A stretch of 64,000 nt of DNA from Chlorokybus atmophyticus (GCA_009103225.1 RHPI01002533.1:171000-234999); one strand, 5' to 3'. Shown: positions 36,100-47,755, counted from the stretch's first letter. Numbers and translations are program-made. The notes: a model not told the origin generated them from the letters alone.

Positions 36100-36278
36100 T
36101 ATGGTTGATGGTACGACTTATGCATTCGTGCCATGCATGCTTCGTACAACCATTGTTACCAATGGTTGTGTCGTAACATTTATGGTACGACAGAGGCATC
36201 TCTCGTCCAACCCCAGCGATTGCCGTACAATGGCTCTGTCGTACCATCCATGGTACGACAGAGGCATTGCTCGATCAG
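36100..36278. promoter_or_regulatory. Shared bidirectional promoter palindromes, copy B
   Basis: Includes GTCGTACCATCCATGGTACGAC (near 36237-36258) followed by AGAGGCATTGCTCG, plus two more ATGGTACGAC units. It lies between the divergent start codons at 35925 and 36522 and is the counterpart of 29461-29639. The downstream GAGGCATTGCTCG recurs as GAGCCATTGCACG next to the transposase promoter at 46 kb. Confidence 0.65.
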
Positions 36279-36521
36279 CCCAAATGGGAGTTAGCATGCA
36301 CTCACCCAAACACGCTTCATTGATGGCCGGATGATGGCACGCAGGGGCACCAGGTCGATGACGGGTCGAATGTCAGGCTTGATGGGCCTGGGTTCGACTA
36401 GGAGGCGGAGGACCAGGAGTCGGAGGAGGCGGCGGCGGCGGCGGCGGCGTGGCACATCTTGCGAGAAGTTGTGGTCGTAAGAGTTCAAGCAGCGAAGCCA
36501 GCTACTACCGGTCGCCACGTC

Positions 36522-39500
36522 ATGGATCATGGCAGGCGTCAGCAATGGGGCTGTCCAACATGCATCACCAACATTGGACAAACCAGCAGGCAAGCCATTA
36601 AAGACCATCTTCACACAGAGAGCTGCTTGGTGGCTCGCTTTCTGCAACAGGGAGTGGATCAGGAGCTGCAGTCCTTGGAGCCCCTTGTCAGAACCATGCG
36701 GGACCAGTTGCGGCTGTGGGAACAAGCACAAAGGAATGCAGAGGTACGCTCAACAGTCACATGCATTTCCTTGCAAGAGCAATTTGTTTTTTAGCGCAGT
36801 CCATGTGATATATGTAGCGTGGCTGCAGGCCTCCACTATTCACCCATACCCACCCTACAGTCAAGCCGACATTGCGGAAGCAAGAGCAGATAGACAGAGC
36901 TGGGCGGCGGTATGTTGTTGCCAATCTCGCTGTGCATGTTGACTGCAATGTCGGCTCCAATGCATGCCTACCTTTCCATGCTAGGATGTGCGTGAGCGTG
37001 CGAAGTCGCGCGCGCGTGCCGAACGAAGTAGGCTGGGTTTGAGCACAGGAGCGCGTGGCCATTCGTCCGGCATTCAACCAATAGTGCATCAACCAGCAAT
37101 GACGCAGTCCATGCAATCATTCGTGCATCAACCAGCAATGCCGCAGGTGACTGTTCGAAGCAACCAACTGATGACGGTGTGACGCAGTTGACTATTGCAA
37201 TTGCAGTGTCGCAAGCATGCAGCTAACCCACATGTGATTGGTTGACAGCACCACAGTGCACTAAGTCCTGTTGGAGCTCCTATGCAAGCCTGGATTCAAT
37301 CCCATCAACTGGTCCTTCAATCCCACTTGCTGATGGGCGCGGCGGCAATGCGGCATCAGTTTAACATGCATGTTGGCCTGTTGAATCCCGACATGTCCAT
37401 TGGGGCAGTGGCGCATGATGTGCCCATGGCTCAAGAGCTCCGTGACGAGTCTGCCATCGAGGGTGGCGGGGAGAGTGCAGCCAATACCACCTTGTCAGCC
37501 CCCATGGCTTCCCCTGCTCCATGCAGCCCACGGGCCATTGAGGTAAGTCGCTGTCTTTTATGCTCGTGCCTTGGTAACAATGCGTCAGGCACTGCATAAG
37601 CTTATATTCGTCCTTTGCAACATTGTGAGCCATCTTATCCTGGGTCCTGTATACAGCCCCCCTTGCTGCATGCACAAGTGGTCTCACCTGCAGCTCCTGC
37701 TCCCCTCCCAGCCAGAGCGCAACCACCTTCCGCGGCACCAGTCCTTCATGCACTGCCATCTCCTCCACGAGCAGCACCGGTGATTGCGGGGCAACAATCC
37801 TTCTTGCCGCCACCGGCGAGACCACAGCACAATGCAACAACCGATGTGGCTTCTGCACCTACCTTACCCCACCCGCTGCAAGTTGAAGCCGGCAGTCTGC
37901 CCCAAACTCAGGTACTTTATCAGTCACTGTGACTCTTGCCGTCCACAGTTGGACACACCATGTGAGTGCTGTATGCGCATGCAGCAGGGGTCACCACCTG
38001 CCAGCGAGTCATCAGAGGAGCTGGCCGCAACCCGCATACGGCCATCAGTCATGCTAGGTGGCCAGCTCGCCTCATGGGACCACTTCAATGCGCCAACGGA
38101 TGGTAATTGCTTCTACCATTGTGTATTTCGCGCCAGGCCATCCATAGCGCAAAGTGTCCTGGATGATCACAAGTGCCCCAGCTCGAGCAGATTTTGGGCC
38201 ATGCTGGACACCATGGACGACGACGGCAGGGGGCACACTCTCCGCAAAATCACCGCCAAGGCTGTCGATGCAGGCGTGGCGAGCAGAATCCTAGACTTCT
38301 GCAGAGCCACTGGTGCCGCGGGAGAGATGGCGCAGTATTACGACAAACTGCCTGCGACCATGTTGGCTGATATCAACTGCAACATTGACCTAGCCATGGC
38401 CAAGGTGCGACAGATCGTGCGGAGAAAAGATGTGTACGTCGAGCACCTGCAGATGACCATGTTTGCCAACAAGCTGGGCTTGTTGATTGGCTGCGTGACC
38501 GTTCAGCGCGAGCATGGGGAGTGGGTGCCACGGCCCGGCAGCGCAGTTTGGGTTGGAAATAAAGAAGCCCCCAACTCAGTCCTGGTGGTGGGCAACACTG
38601 CTCCTGATGAGCCAGAAGCACACTTTTGGCTCCTCAAGCCTGCAAGCACCGAACAGTGGTCGTGGCCTATGCATGAAGTGCCACCGGAGGTAACACACCT
38701 GATCGGAGAGTGGCGGCATGGCGTTGCCAATTCCCCGCTACCACCGGCTGTGACCCAGAGTGCTGCGCCAACGCCTCAGGCCTCGCCTTCGTGTGCTAGG
38801 CAAGAAGTAGCCGAGTGTTCTGCACATCCTGCCTCCCCTCAACCACAGCCACATGCTCGCAATCCCAATTCAGCACCCTCCCTTCCTGCCGCGGAGACTC
38901 ACTTGCCACCGCACTCTGACCATCCGGAGGCATCTCCATCAAGAAGCAGCTGTAGCTCGCCCTCTCCCTCTAAGCTTGCCACATTGATCCCAGCCTGTCT
39001 TGTTGGTAAAGAGATTGATCGAGGTGTCCTGAAAGCTGCGCTGAAAGACAAAGGCTTCATGCTCGACCTCATGAAGCAACATGAGGTCGTGGAGGAACGG
39101 GAGGCAACCAACAAGCGCAAGGCTGTGGAGCAAGAAGATAACGCCTTACCTCCTCTGAGTGACAGTGCCACGGAGAGCGCCTGCCAGGATGTGCAGGGTG
39201 ACAAAAAAAAAAAAAAGAAGGTTGTTGGAACAAAGGACGCTGACAGGACCAAAAAAGGAAAGGTGAGGCATCGTTACAACATTAGAAGAAGCACAGCGCC
39301 TTGAAGCCTCACTGGGGCTGACTGTGTGTCCTGAGTAGGCACAAGCGGGTTTACAGCGTCAAGTGGCTGTTCAGCATCGTCCAGAGAGACAGCCGGTGCG
39401 GCACGAGCTGCCTAAGCTCAAAGCACCGACGCGTAGACGCTTTGGGGGGCTGACTCGTAGTGCAAAGGAGTTGATCACCCTACAGTACGCCCAAGACGCG

Positions 39501-40370
39501 CTGCATCACCGCATGCGGCATGCCTCGAGGTGGGTGACGAAAGTTTGCAATAAGTGGGAGCAAACGCGGAGAATGCGGTCTAAACAGACCTCTGGGGATT
39601 GGCCGTGGTTGAAACCCACACACGATATGGCCATCCGTAGTACGTTGTTGCCCCTCGCCGTCCTCGATATGATGGTGTTGTTGCTGCCGCATCACCCCGG
39701 CAATGTGCAAGAGCTATCTGCGGAGCAGAACTTCGACCTGCTGCATTAGATGTACCTGTCGATGTCGACTAATGCGGGTCGAGATGTGTGCCACTACCTG
39801 AGCAAACATACTGGGTGGCAAGTAAAACCATTCGAGCTGTACTTGGCATGCTTTGGCTGGCAGTGGCTGTATGTCATACGGCACGTCGAGCTGATTCTGT
39901 GGAAGCTCGAAGAAAATGACGATGCGGGGGAGTACACGAGTGACGACAGCCATGTCGAGGGCCTGGATGAACGCATACTGGACGAGACCAAGACCAGCAG
40001 GTGGTGTATGGCGGCAGATGGGCGTCAGGTGATCGAGCAGGCAGTGGAGCGTTATGCTGCGCCATTCAGATGGGAGTCGCTACGCCTGCGACGCGATAAC
40101 AGAGTTTGGTGGCAGAGGCAGCTTGCACACCCGCGTGCACCATGTGTGCTGATCTGTCGCATTGAGGAGCCACCCCCCCCAGCGGATGGGGAGACGCCCT
40201 GTTGCAAGAAAGCGATGTGCCATGTCTGCATCATAGCACATCAGAAGACTGTGGCAAATAAATCAAAGAATCTACAAGCGTGTCCATTCTGCAAGCAACC
40301 TCACCCGTTTTGGTCGCCACGCCTGATGCAAGACGCCAACGTGTCGGCGGTGATTTGGCCCCCGCCTTGA
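36522..40370 (+). CDS. C2HC zinc finger-OTU cysteine protease-RING-like protein
   Basis: About seven exons join into roughly 1100 residues. Exon 1 (ATG 36522) has a C2HC finger (CPTC ... HLHTESC) and a coiled coil. The next exons are Gln/Pro-rich and disordered. The large exon from about 37985 carries an OTU domain: PTDGNCFYHC with catalytic Asp/Cys, YVEHLQMTMFANKLGLLIGC, and the closing histidine in EAHFWLLKP. A Lys-rich tract ends at a GTGAGG donor (about 39262). The last part (from about 39356) ends with CVLIC ... CCKKAMCHVC ... ACPFC, a RING-like cysteine array. OTU enzymes remove ubiquitin and RING proteins attach it, so the protein may edit ubiquitin on host or element proteins. One in-frame TAG at 39748-39750 is CAG in the older copy, so this allele may be truncated before the RING part. 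Confidence 0.72.
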
Positions 40371-40690
40371 TGCCAATTGTGCATGTATTGTAGTTTTGTG
40401 TTGGCTTCCTGTGAACCATGTAGGTACATGTATAGTTGCAGCATGGTGCATGGTGCACCAGAGATCTGCTGTTGTTATGAGCATTGGCTGCACATGTGTA
40501 TGATGACTGCCCGGCGCATAAGTCAGTGCATGGCTTGCATACCTCGCTGGTTTAGAGCGTGGTTGACAGCAACAAACTCGGACAGCGCTATGGGTTCCAT
40601 GGCATGACAGCACAGTATTACTCTACGATCGTGGTAGTATGCGAGTATCCTTGTACCGTAGTACCATTAACAAATAGAGTACCATTCATG

Positions 40691-40722
40691 TTGATGTAGT
40701 ACCATGCATGGTACTACATCAA
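40691..40722. promoter_or_regulatory. Perfect 32-bp palindrome upstream of the methyltransferase gene
   Basis: TTGATGTAGTACCATG is followed directly by its exact reverse complement. Additional GTACCATT units lie at 40649-40685. The core GTACCAT/ATGGTAC is shared with the other promoter modules. The start codon of the methyltransferase lies 135 bp downstream, with a telo-box-like AACCCTAAA in between (about 40787). Confidence 0.7.
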
Positions 40723-40856
40723 TAGCGTATAAGGTACAGTCGTGCTTCACTTGAAGTTTGACCCATTTAGGGTTCGTAAGCTGGCAACCCTAAATTGATG
40801 CCCATACCCTAAAGTCTCGCTCAGTTTGTGGGCAGCCGTGCCGATTCCTATTTTGC

Positions 40857-42583
40857 ATGATGTCGGCGGCAGCAGTTGAATCACCCTCACCTAGGAGACC
40901 ATGCTTGGTGTGCCCACAATGCAATGCGTACGTATGTGCCAATGGCCGTAGGCAGCAAATGCGAGCACACTTGACCGAATGCCAGCGAGTGCAGACAGTG
41001 TGCCACGGTTTTAGTGCTGCTTGCTGGCATCACACCACACACAATGTCGACGTGTTTGGCTGCCGCCTCGGCCAAGTGCTGTGCAAGGAACCCGAGTTTT
41101 TCCATTGCGTGCAGTGCGTGTGCGAATCGTGCTCGCGCTCATGCTTCGAGTGGCGAGGGGAACCCATGCGCTTCTTCACATGGACAACACCGGGACATGT
41201 GGTTAGTGGACAGGTGGTGGATGCTGTGGAGGTAATCCACAAGAGTGGACCGCGACGTATCACTGCATGTTATGTTGGGCGTATGCTTATTTCATGCATG
41301 TTGAAGCTGTTGTCGCATTCAGAGCAGTCTTGCACGGTGTGGGCGTGGGCAGTTCCATCCCCTGGCCGCTGTAGAGGAGGCAGACCATCGACCGTTGGAC
41401 AGCGCACTGCATCGGCTGCGGAACGCAGTTAAGTTGGGATGCGAGCAGCTGATCGGTGTGAGTGTCATGGTGCATTGGCCGCTGGATGGGGAATGGTATG
41501 CGGGCGTTGTGGAATCATTCAAGCAAGCGTCAGGTCAGCATCGCTTCGTGGCGTGCGAGATTGAGGACGCATCATATATGCATGGTGCAATGGAAAATGT
41601 CTTTGCAGGGCAGCACCGTATAGTATTCGATGACGGTGATCGACCACAAACCATCAACTTCAAAGGGCACAACGTATTCGCGTACACATCAGTTGACGGG
41701 GCACGCCATGTTCTGCGCGCCGGAGGGGAGAACGTCAGTCGCAAAGTAAGCCCGGACGGCATCATTGTTAGTCCCTGGCCAGCACCACGGCCAGCCTTGA
41801 CCACATACACGCCATTTGACAACAAGCTGGGACGCACACGCAGACCAAGGGCACTCGACCTATTCTGCGGCGGTGGCGGTGCCAGTGTCGGTCTATACCA
41901 CGCAGGCTTTGACGTGACCGGGATGGACATAAGTCCCTCCTCTGAGTACCCGCTGCCCTTCATACACCGCGATGTATGCACCCTGAGTGCAGGAGAGCTG
42001 AGCGAGTACGAGCTCATCTGGGCCAGTCCACCATGCCAGGCCTATTCAGGTGCTATCCCGGCACCTCAACGGGCGGCACATGGCACATCCTGTAGACACC
42101 AGGATATGATACCGCTCGTGCGACATCATACTGCTTGCAAGCCAGGTGAAGTTTGTGATTGAGCATGTGCAAGGAGCAGCTTCCTCATTCAGACCCAATC
42201 TGTCCCTTTGTGGCACGATGTTTGGCCTATCAACTTTCCGACACCGTCTGTTTGAGACACAGCCAGTGGTAGCTACCCCACCAGCACGCTGCTCGCACGC
42301 GGGCAAGGCAGTTGGACTAATATCGCCGCACCTGTCCGCTAGCGCGAAGAAGACAATCGTGACATCTAACAAACAGCAGATGTACCCGGTCTATGGCCTT
42401 CCAAGCACCAGGGGCGGCATTGTTGCGTGGCAAACAGCGCTGGGAGTGCCATGGATGACCTCGGCCGTTTCCATAGCGAATGCAGTTCCTCCCGCAATGG
42501 CGGAGTGCATAGGGCGTCTCATGCTTGAAACAATGGATATGCGCTGTGACTACCCTCCTGTGTCATGGAACTATGAGGCTTGA
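40857..42583 (+). CDS. Zinc finger-Tudor-like-cytosine-5 DNA methyltransferase carried by the transposon
   Basis: Exon 1 (40857-41232) has a C2HC finger, CPQC ... RAHLTEC, and a second Cys cluster (FHCVQCVCESC). After an intron (41233-41322) comes a Tudor/Agenet-like module: VSVMVHWPLDGEWYAGVVES ... HRIVFDDGD. The catalytic domain follows: motif I LDLFCGGGGASVGLYHAGFD, motif IV ASPPCQAYS with the catalytic Cys, motif VI VIEHVQGA (usual ENV is EHV), motif VIII FGLSTFRHRLFET, and motif X IANAVPPAMAECIG. This enzyme class methylates cytosine in DNA. The catalytic part looks bacterial/phage-like rather than DNMT1- or DRM-like. A frame change near 42120-42140, between motifs IV and VI, is shared by the older copy, so either both are defective or an unusual splice or frameshift is used. 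Confidence 0.8.
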
Positions 42584-42867
42584 GTGTGGTGCACTGTATT
42601 GATGCTTAATGCCACACGGCGGACTGATTGTTGAATGTTGCATGGATCATTCGATTGTGGTGACAGTTGTGCAGTGACAGCTGCCCGGTATTGTACACGT
42701 CCACATGCAAAAGTCTTAGCATACGATTAGCAATGCCTAACTGACTGATATGCTCCAAACTGAGAGTAGTGAGACAAGTACATGTGTCACGTGGAAGTGC
42801 AGTGAACGTTCACCCAATACTTGCCCTCTTGTACACGGGCGCTGTCCTTGTCAAACATGGGGAGCAG

Positions 42868-45800
42868 TTAGACAATGCCTTTTACTTGCTCCGGAGTCAC
42901 GACATCGAGATGTGGACCGCCTCGACGCTTTTCCCATTCCAGAGCGATGCACTTTGTGTCGCTCGTCACATCCAGCTTCGTGTACCAGCGGACAAACACG
43001 ACCTCCTTCCACACGCGCTCGCCGCTACCACCCCACACCACCACGCGCAGAAAAAGGAGTGCCTGAGCCCACCACGTCACATTCACACCGTCCTCATCAC
43101 CTTCCAACTCAAGTGTAGAGAACCAAGGCCGCCCATGGAACATCCCAGTTGCGCGCGCCATGCTGACTCCTGATGTCATGTACACCGCTGCGCCTCCGTT
43201 CACCACGCGAACAGCACGCTTCCCGTCGGCCAACTCCAGTTGTTCCCTTCTCAACCAGCTGTCAAGGGTGGCAGGCAGCTTGTCGGCAAATGGAGTCTTC
43301 AAGGCGACTTGGCGGCTACGCGCAGATCCGCTCCAGTACGGGCTGGACTCCCTCCTTGTCAGCACATCCATCCGTAGCAACTTGTCCGTCTTCTCCATGA
43401 CATTACAGCACTGCTGCCGCGCCGGCGCCATGACCGAGCGCATCTCGGGATCTACGACCATGCCATCCTCTCTCACATATTCCGCACAGCTCCATGCCTT
43501 CAGGATACGTGCCTGGTAGTCCCGGTTGTTGCCACCACGCGCCCACCGTTTGATATTTTGGGCGTGCGTCTGCTCCATGCGGTTGGCGCTGAACCAATCT
43601 GGGTGTCCACTGCTGACAATTGCCGGCCCAAAATGAGTGAGCTGATGCATCTTCTCGATCTTCCAACCTGACTTCTGTGCAGAATATGACGACAGTAGCG
43701 GATGCAACACTGCAGCTTTGAAGGCAGCCAGCTCGTTGTCGGCTGTGGTCAGGGTCTCTCTTGTGTGTTCATGCGCCTTCAGCAACTTCTTGTTCCACTG
43801 GGCAAGCGATGCGGCAGCAATGGTGAAGAAATCGTTGCCCGCACTGTCGAGCAGCAAACCGTCCGCGAGGACCGGCAGCAGCTGCAGCACCGCCACTTTC
43901 TCCACCACCTGAAAGGAGTGGTCGGACAGGAAGAAATCTACTGTGCTTGTGGGTGCCTTGAAGTGCGAAACCCGCAGAGTCGCCTTGCATGCATTCAGCC
44001 TGTGCACATCTGCTCGTGAGCACATGTTGTTGGCTTTTGTGTTCAACACAAAAGCAACATCAAAGATGTGCCTGGCCTGCAGAATCTGTCTCGTGGATGG
44101 ACGCATTCGTTCCTTTGCGGCGTCGTACACAGCAGCAAGCAGGTGGTCAATGATGCCTCCTAGCACATGCATTGCGTCAGGGGCAAGACGAGAGTAGTAG
44201 TCAGCTCCCGGCACCCGCAACTGTCGCCAACCCCACAGTGCATTCTGTTGCCAAACCACATTGCCTGGTTTCACGGAAAGCCATTCATCCTCACGAATGC
44301 CGGTAATTTGACCATTACCTCCTCGACATGCATGGAGTGCTGCTCTTTGAAAGCCTTGGCTGTCTGGCGTGCATTCCTAACACCGCTATGCAGGTCCGCC
44401 CGCAGCTGACGTATTGCTGGTGTGTAGAAGGCCTCGGTTCTCAATTCCCGGTCCTCATCCATCTCCAACAGATCTGATTTGGTGACGAGACAAACATCGC
44501 AAGGATGTCGTGTTTGGTTGCCCGACACAGTGCGTGCGAGTGTGGCAGTCTCCTACAACACGACAAACTCAGATGTTCTACTGACAACATCCTCCATGCA
44601 CTGTTTGCTGGCGGGCTGCATCCGGTTACAACCATTCATGCCCACTACCTGCAAATCGCTGATGTAGTTGGCAAGCGCGGGAAACACACGACGCTCGATG
44701 CCATTCGGGTCGATGAGCTGCAGACCTTCCCAACTCGCCCGCTTCACATCCCCTAACACTACATTCAAAGCGTCATGAAAAATCTCACGTTTCCGAATGG
44801 AGAACGATTCCTTGCCCTGCGCCCAGGTGGGATGCCCGGCCACTGCGTGAACCACCGGCAGAAGCGCTATCATAACAACCCCCATGTTGCTAGCATACAT
44901 GTCCCAACTGTAGTTGGCAAGCGATGCCATCAGAGGGTAGCCAGAGCGCTTGCCCGCGCTGTCCAGCGTGGTCTTGTCACTGTACAGAATGGCAGGCGCC
45001 AAGTAGGACGCTTCCCCCACCTCTCTCCTCAAATCCACCTCCACATCCTTCCACCAATCGCCCGTGGAAGGATGGCCAAAGCTGTGCTCGTCACCAGTGT
45101 ACTGGAGATTGAAGCCATTGGCGGCATGTGGATTGCCATACAACCGCGCGAGCCATACCTGCTCCGACCAAGAGCATTACTTACTATGCTGGCCTCAGAA
45201 TAGATACTGCATCGATACTGCATTAGGTACTGCATTTCACAGACCTTGGCCGGCATATATGTGACGCAGATGTCCTGATCCTCAGGGTCTCCAGGCTTGC
45301 GCAGGTCAGCCGTCACGTAGTTCTGATACGGCAGCACACTCGCATGTGCATATGTGACATGGCTCTGATGGTTGAAGCACATGCACCGCACACCGTGAAC
45401 ACACCTCAGACTGAGAGAAAGCAATCGTGGTCCGGAGGTAGCTGGCCGCATGCACACCGGTCTCCCACTGGAGCTCTTCCGTCAGGAAGTGTGCATTTCG
45501 GATGCACTTGATGATCCGCCCCATGTCGGAGGCCGACAGGCCTTGGCCGTTGTTGCACTGCACGAATGCCACTGCAAGAGCATGCTCCGAGCCATACCAC
45601 CTGGATTCCGACGCGTGCGAAGGGACGCCTCCACTTCCATGTTGGCGTGCCACAGGTTTCTCAGGCACACGCACACATCGAAAGCCCTCGTTCACTTCCT
45701 CCTCCTCCTGTTGCTGCTGTGCGTGTGTCTCCTGGAGGAATCCTTCAGCATCAAGCATGTGAGCATCCTGGATCGAACTCCCCGGTTCAACATGACCCGC

Positions 45801-45929
45801 ATCGTACTGTAATGGACGCTGGCCGACATACAGCTTGATCTGCTTGCACACCCTGCTGCTAATAATGTGCATGTAGACCGAGCTGCGTGTGGCGAAGCGC
45901 ATGTGGCAATACGGACAAAGGACTCCCAT
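42868..45929 (-). CDS. Plavaka-type (KDZ superfamily) transposase, five exons
   Basis: This is the likely mobilising enzyme of the element. Exon 1 (ATG 45929) starts with a C2H2-like finger, CPYCHMRFATRSSVYMH..SSRVC, typical of Plavaka proteins. Exon 2 has LPYQNYVTADLRKPG. Exon 3 (about 45140-44652) has LAPAILYSDKTTLDSAGKRS, the first acidic site in the family SDKT motif, and PLMASLANYSWDMYASNMG. Exon 4 has HPCDVCLVTKSDLLEMDEDR. Exon 5 has LAPDAMHVLGG (second Asp and His) and MHQLTHFGPAI ... WFSANRMEQTHAQNIKRWAR (predicted Glu site). The total is around 900 residues. It ends at TAA 42868; in the older copy the codon there is CAG and the frame runs on about 16 codons. Exon 1 faces a palindromic promoter at 46083-46280. 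Confidence 0.83.
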
Positions 45930-46086
45930 ATCTCACTACTAACGTCGACACAGGTGTCGCCAATGTAACCTGCATCATATCCAGCAACACGCACACCCGC
46001 CGCCGCCGCCGCCGCCGCCACCGCCACCGCTACCGCTACCCTTGCATGCCAGAGGCGGGAAACTTGGCCGCCAGTCACTGGCTCCG

Positions 46087-46280
46087 TCGTACCATTATAA
46101 TGGTACGATCGAGCCATTGCACGTCCAGGGTGAGTCTCTGGATATTTTTATATACATATATATTCTGATTGAACCGTTTCAATGGTACGAAGATGCCTTT
46201 GCCAAAAGGTATAGGCATTGTACAAAGGTACCATTGAAATGGTACCTTTGTACAATGGCAATGGCAGTTCGTACCATTGA
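46087..46280. promoter_or_regulatory. Promoter palindromes between transposase and acidic-protein genes
   Basis: Contains a perfect 22-bp palindrome centred on ACCATTATAATGGT (46087-46108). It also contains a pair of 20-bp arms (46216-46235 and 46238-46257) with core GGTACCATTGAAATGGTACC. TATA-like AT runs lie at 46145-46160. GAGCCATTGCACG follows the first palindrome, as in the other modules. Confidence 0.65.
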
Positions 46281-46420
46281 CAACTCTGGCAATGTCAGTC
46301 CCCCTGCGCATGAAAACACCATTGATAGCTCCGCCAAGCTATGCCCTTACAGGGGCGTGATGCCGAGGGTATGTGGCGTTTGGAAGATCGTTGGCGGCGC
46401 TGCCAGGGGCGTAGTGGGCA

Positions 46421-47293
46421 TTGTGGTCGAGGTCCGGGATGAATTCCATGTTCGCACAGGGCGGGCAGGGTGCCGGAGGGGTGTCCTCGGTGTCAAACCC
46501 CACCAAGACTACCAAGGGCACATCCAATGACAACAGTGACTCGGGCGATATCTTACAGGGCTCCCCCTCCGAGTGGGCAAAGGCACACCACAATACTGCC
46601 TCTAAGAAAATCCGACCCACCAGCAGCTGCGACCACGGCGACATGATTGAAGGGACCAAACAAGACTGGCATAACCAAGGTGGGTTACGATGCACTGTCA
46701 ATGCCACATGCTAGGGTTCTTTTATCTTGCACATGCACAGCCTCAAGTATCTTGCACTTGACATACATTGTCAATACGACATGCACACCCTCATGCACAA
46801 CCTCCAGTGTCATGCACATGAACAGCATGACCAATCTCGCAAATGCACAGCCTATTTCTACTTGCGGGAGCTCACAAGTCGCAAAAGAGAAGCTGCGGAG
46901 TCAAACGAACGGGTAATCTATGACCTAGTTTAATGTTTCCAGCGGAATTAAGCAGTATGCTTGCAGATTGCCATGTTGGTCAGAGTGAACCAAGAGCAGC
47001 GCGGCAGGCTGACTGTCTGCCTGGCGGAGTGCAACAAAGCGGAAGACGAGGTAAGCGTGTGTATGCTGATGGGCTAGTCCTCTGGCAGCACGCCACTCTT
47101 ACAGCATTACCAAATGCAGGTGGTCACTCTCAAAGCGACCATCAAGCGCATGCGCGTGCACGGCGAGGCGCTGACATTCAAGCTGAAGGACGAAGTAGCC
47201 GCTGTACTGTCAGCGAGCGAGGCAGCGGATGAAGATGACTCCGGCGTTGAAGCAAAAGACTCGTCGGAGGAGGAACAGGAGGAGGGGGTTTGA
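46421..47293 (+). CDS. Small acidic coiled-coil protein, multi-exon
   Basis: Exons ending at 46912 (LTSRKREAAESNER), 46967-47050 (IAMLVRVNQEQRGRLTVCLA then ECNKAEDE) and 47120-47293 (VVTLKATIKRMRVHGEALTF then KLKDEV) join in phase through good GT-AG introns. The predicted C-terminus is strongly acidic (DEDDSGVEAKDSSEEEQEE), after a coiled coil. An earlier frame from 46421, rich in Ser/Thr/Asp, may hold the N-terminus. The start is not certain. I do not recognise the family. In the older copy only the first part of this region survives. Confidence 0.5.
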
Positions 47294-47683
47294 GGAGGAG
47301 TTCTTAGGCAGGCACCACGGGTTGACAAGCTGCGCATGAGTCCGACAGCTAGACTCAATGTTATAGGATAGTTTCATGCGCAAGTCGGCTGCTCAGTTGT
47401 GAGTGGACATACTCTCACCACTGCCCGTACATTGTATATATTGTGGGCTTTTAGGTGCAAGACCAAACAATCAGTCCAAGGTTTGTACAAGCTGCATGGC
47501 ATGTTAGTGTTGGCTTACGGCAAGAATTGCCAACTTTTGTCAAATGGCAAGGGTCACATATTAACAGCAGTGTAACGGCAAAGAAACTGCCGGCTATGGC
47601 TTTCAACTGTCCGTAACTACCGGTTAACGGCCGTCTGTGCACATCGACCAAAGGGTAACTGGTTGACAACTCTCGGCCGGTTA

Positions 47684-47755
47684 GTGCCACTGACAACCAC
47701 TTTCGGCCCGCGGCCGTCTGCGTCAGTCCACTTAAGCCAACGGCAAACCCAACAG
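47684..47755 (-). repeat. 72-bp inverted repeat, copy near the right end of the large element
   Basis: Its reverse complement matches 58724-58795 with few mismatches, including GGACTGACGCAGACGGCCGC. It is subterminal in the younger element and lies inverted at the broken right edge of the older copy. Confidence 0.85.

Noticed and set aside
19396-42870. Possible UAR=Gln genetic code: TAG/TAA stand where Gln is expected in integrase, in the HTH fragment, in the transposase coiled coil, and against CAG between element copies (including TAA versus CAG at 42868).
   Set aside because: The BET and SR host genes use only CAG/CAA for their many glutamines and end in TGA and TAA. C-to-T decay of CAG/CAA is the easiest route to stops in dead elements, and other stops fall at Trp, Ser, Cys, Gly and Arg positions.
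46339-46707. Minus-strand frame over the acidic-protein gene, also open in the older copy.
   Set aside because: It does not join to the transposase exons, and the plus strand has a better splice-consistent chain. It remains a weak alternative.
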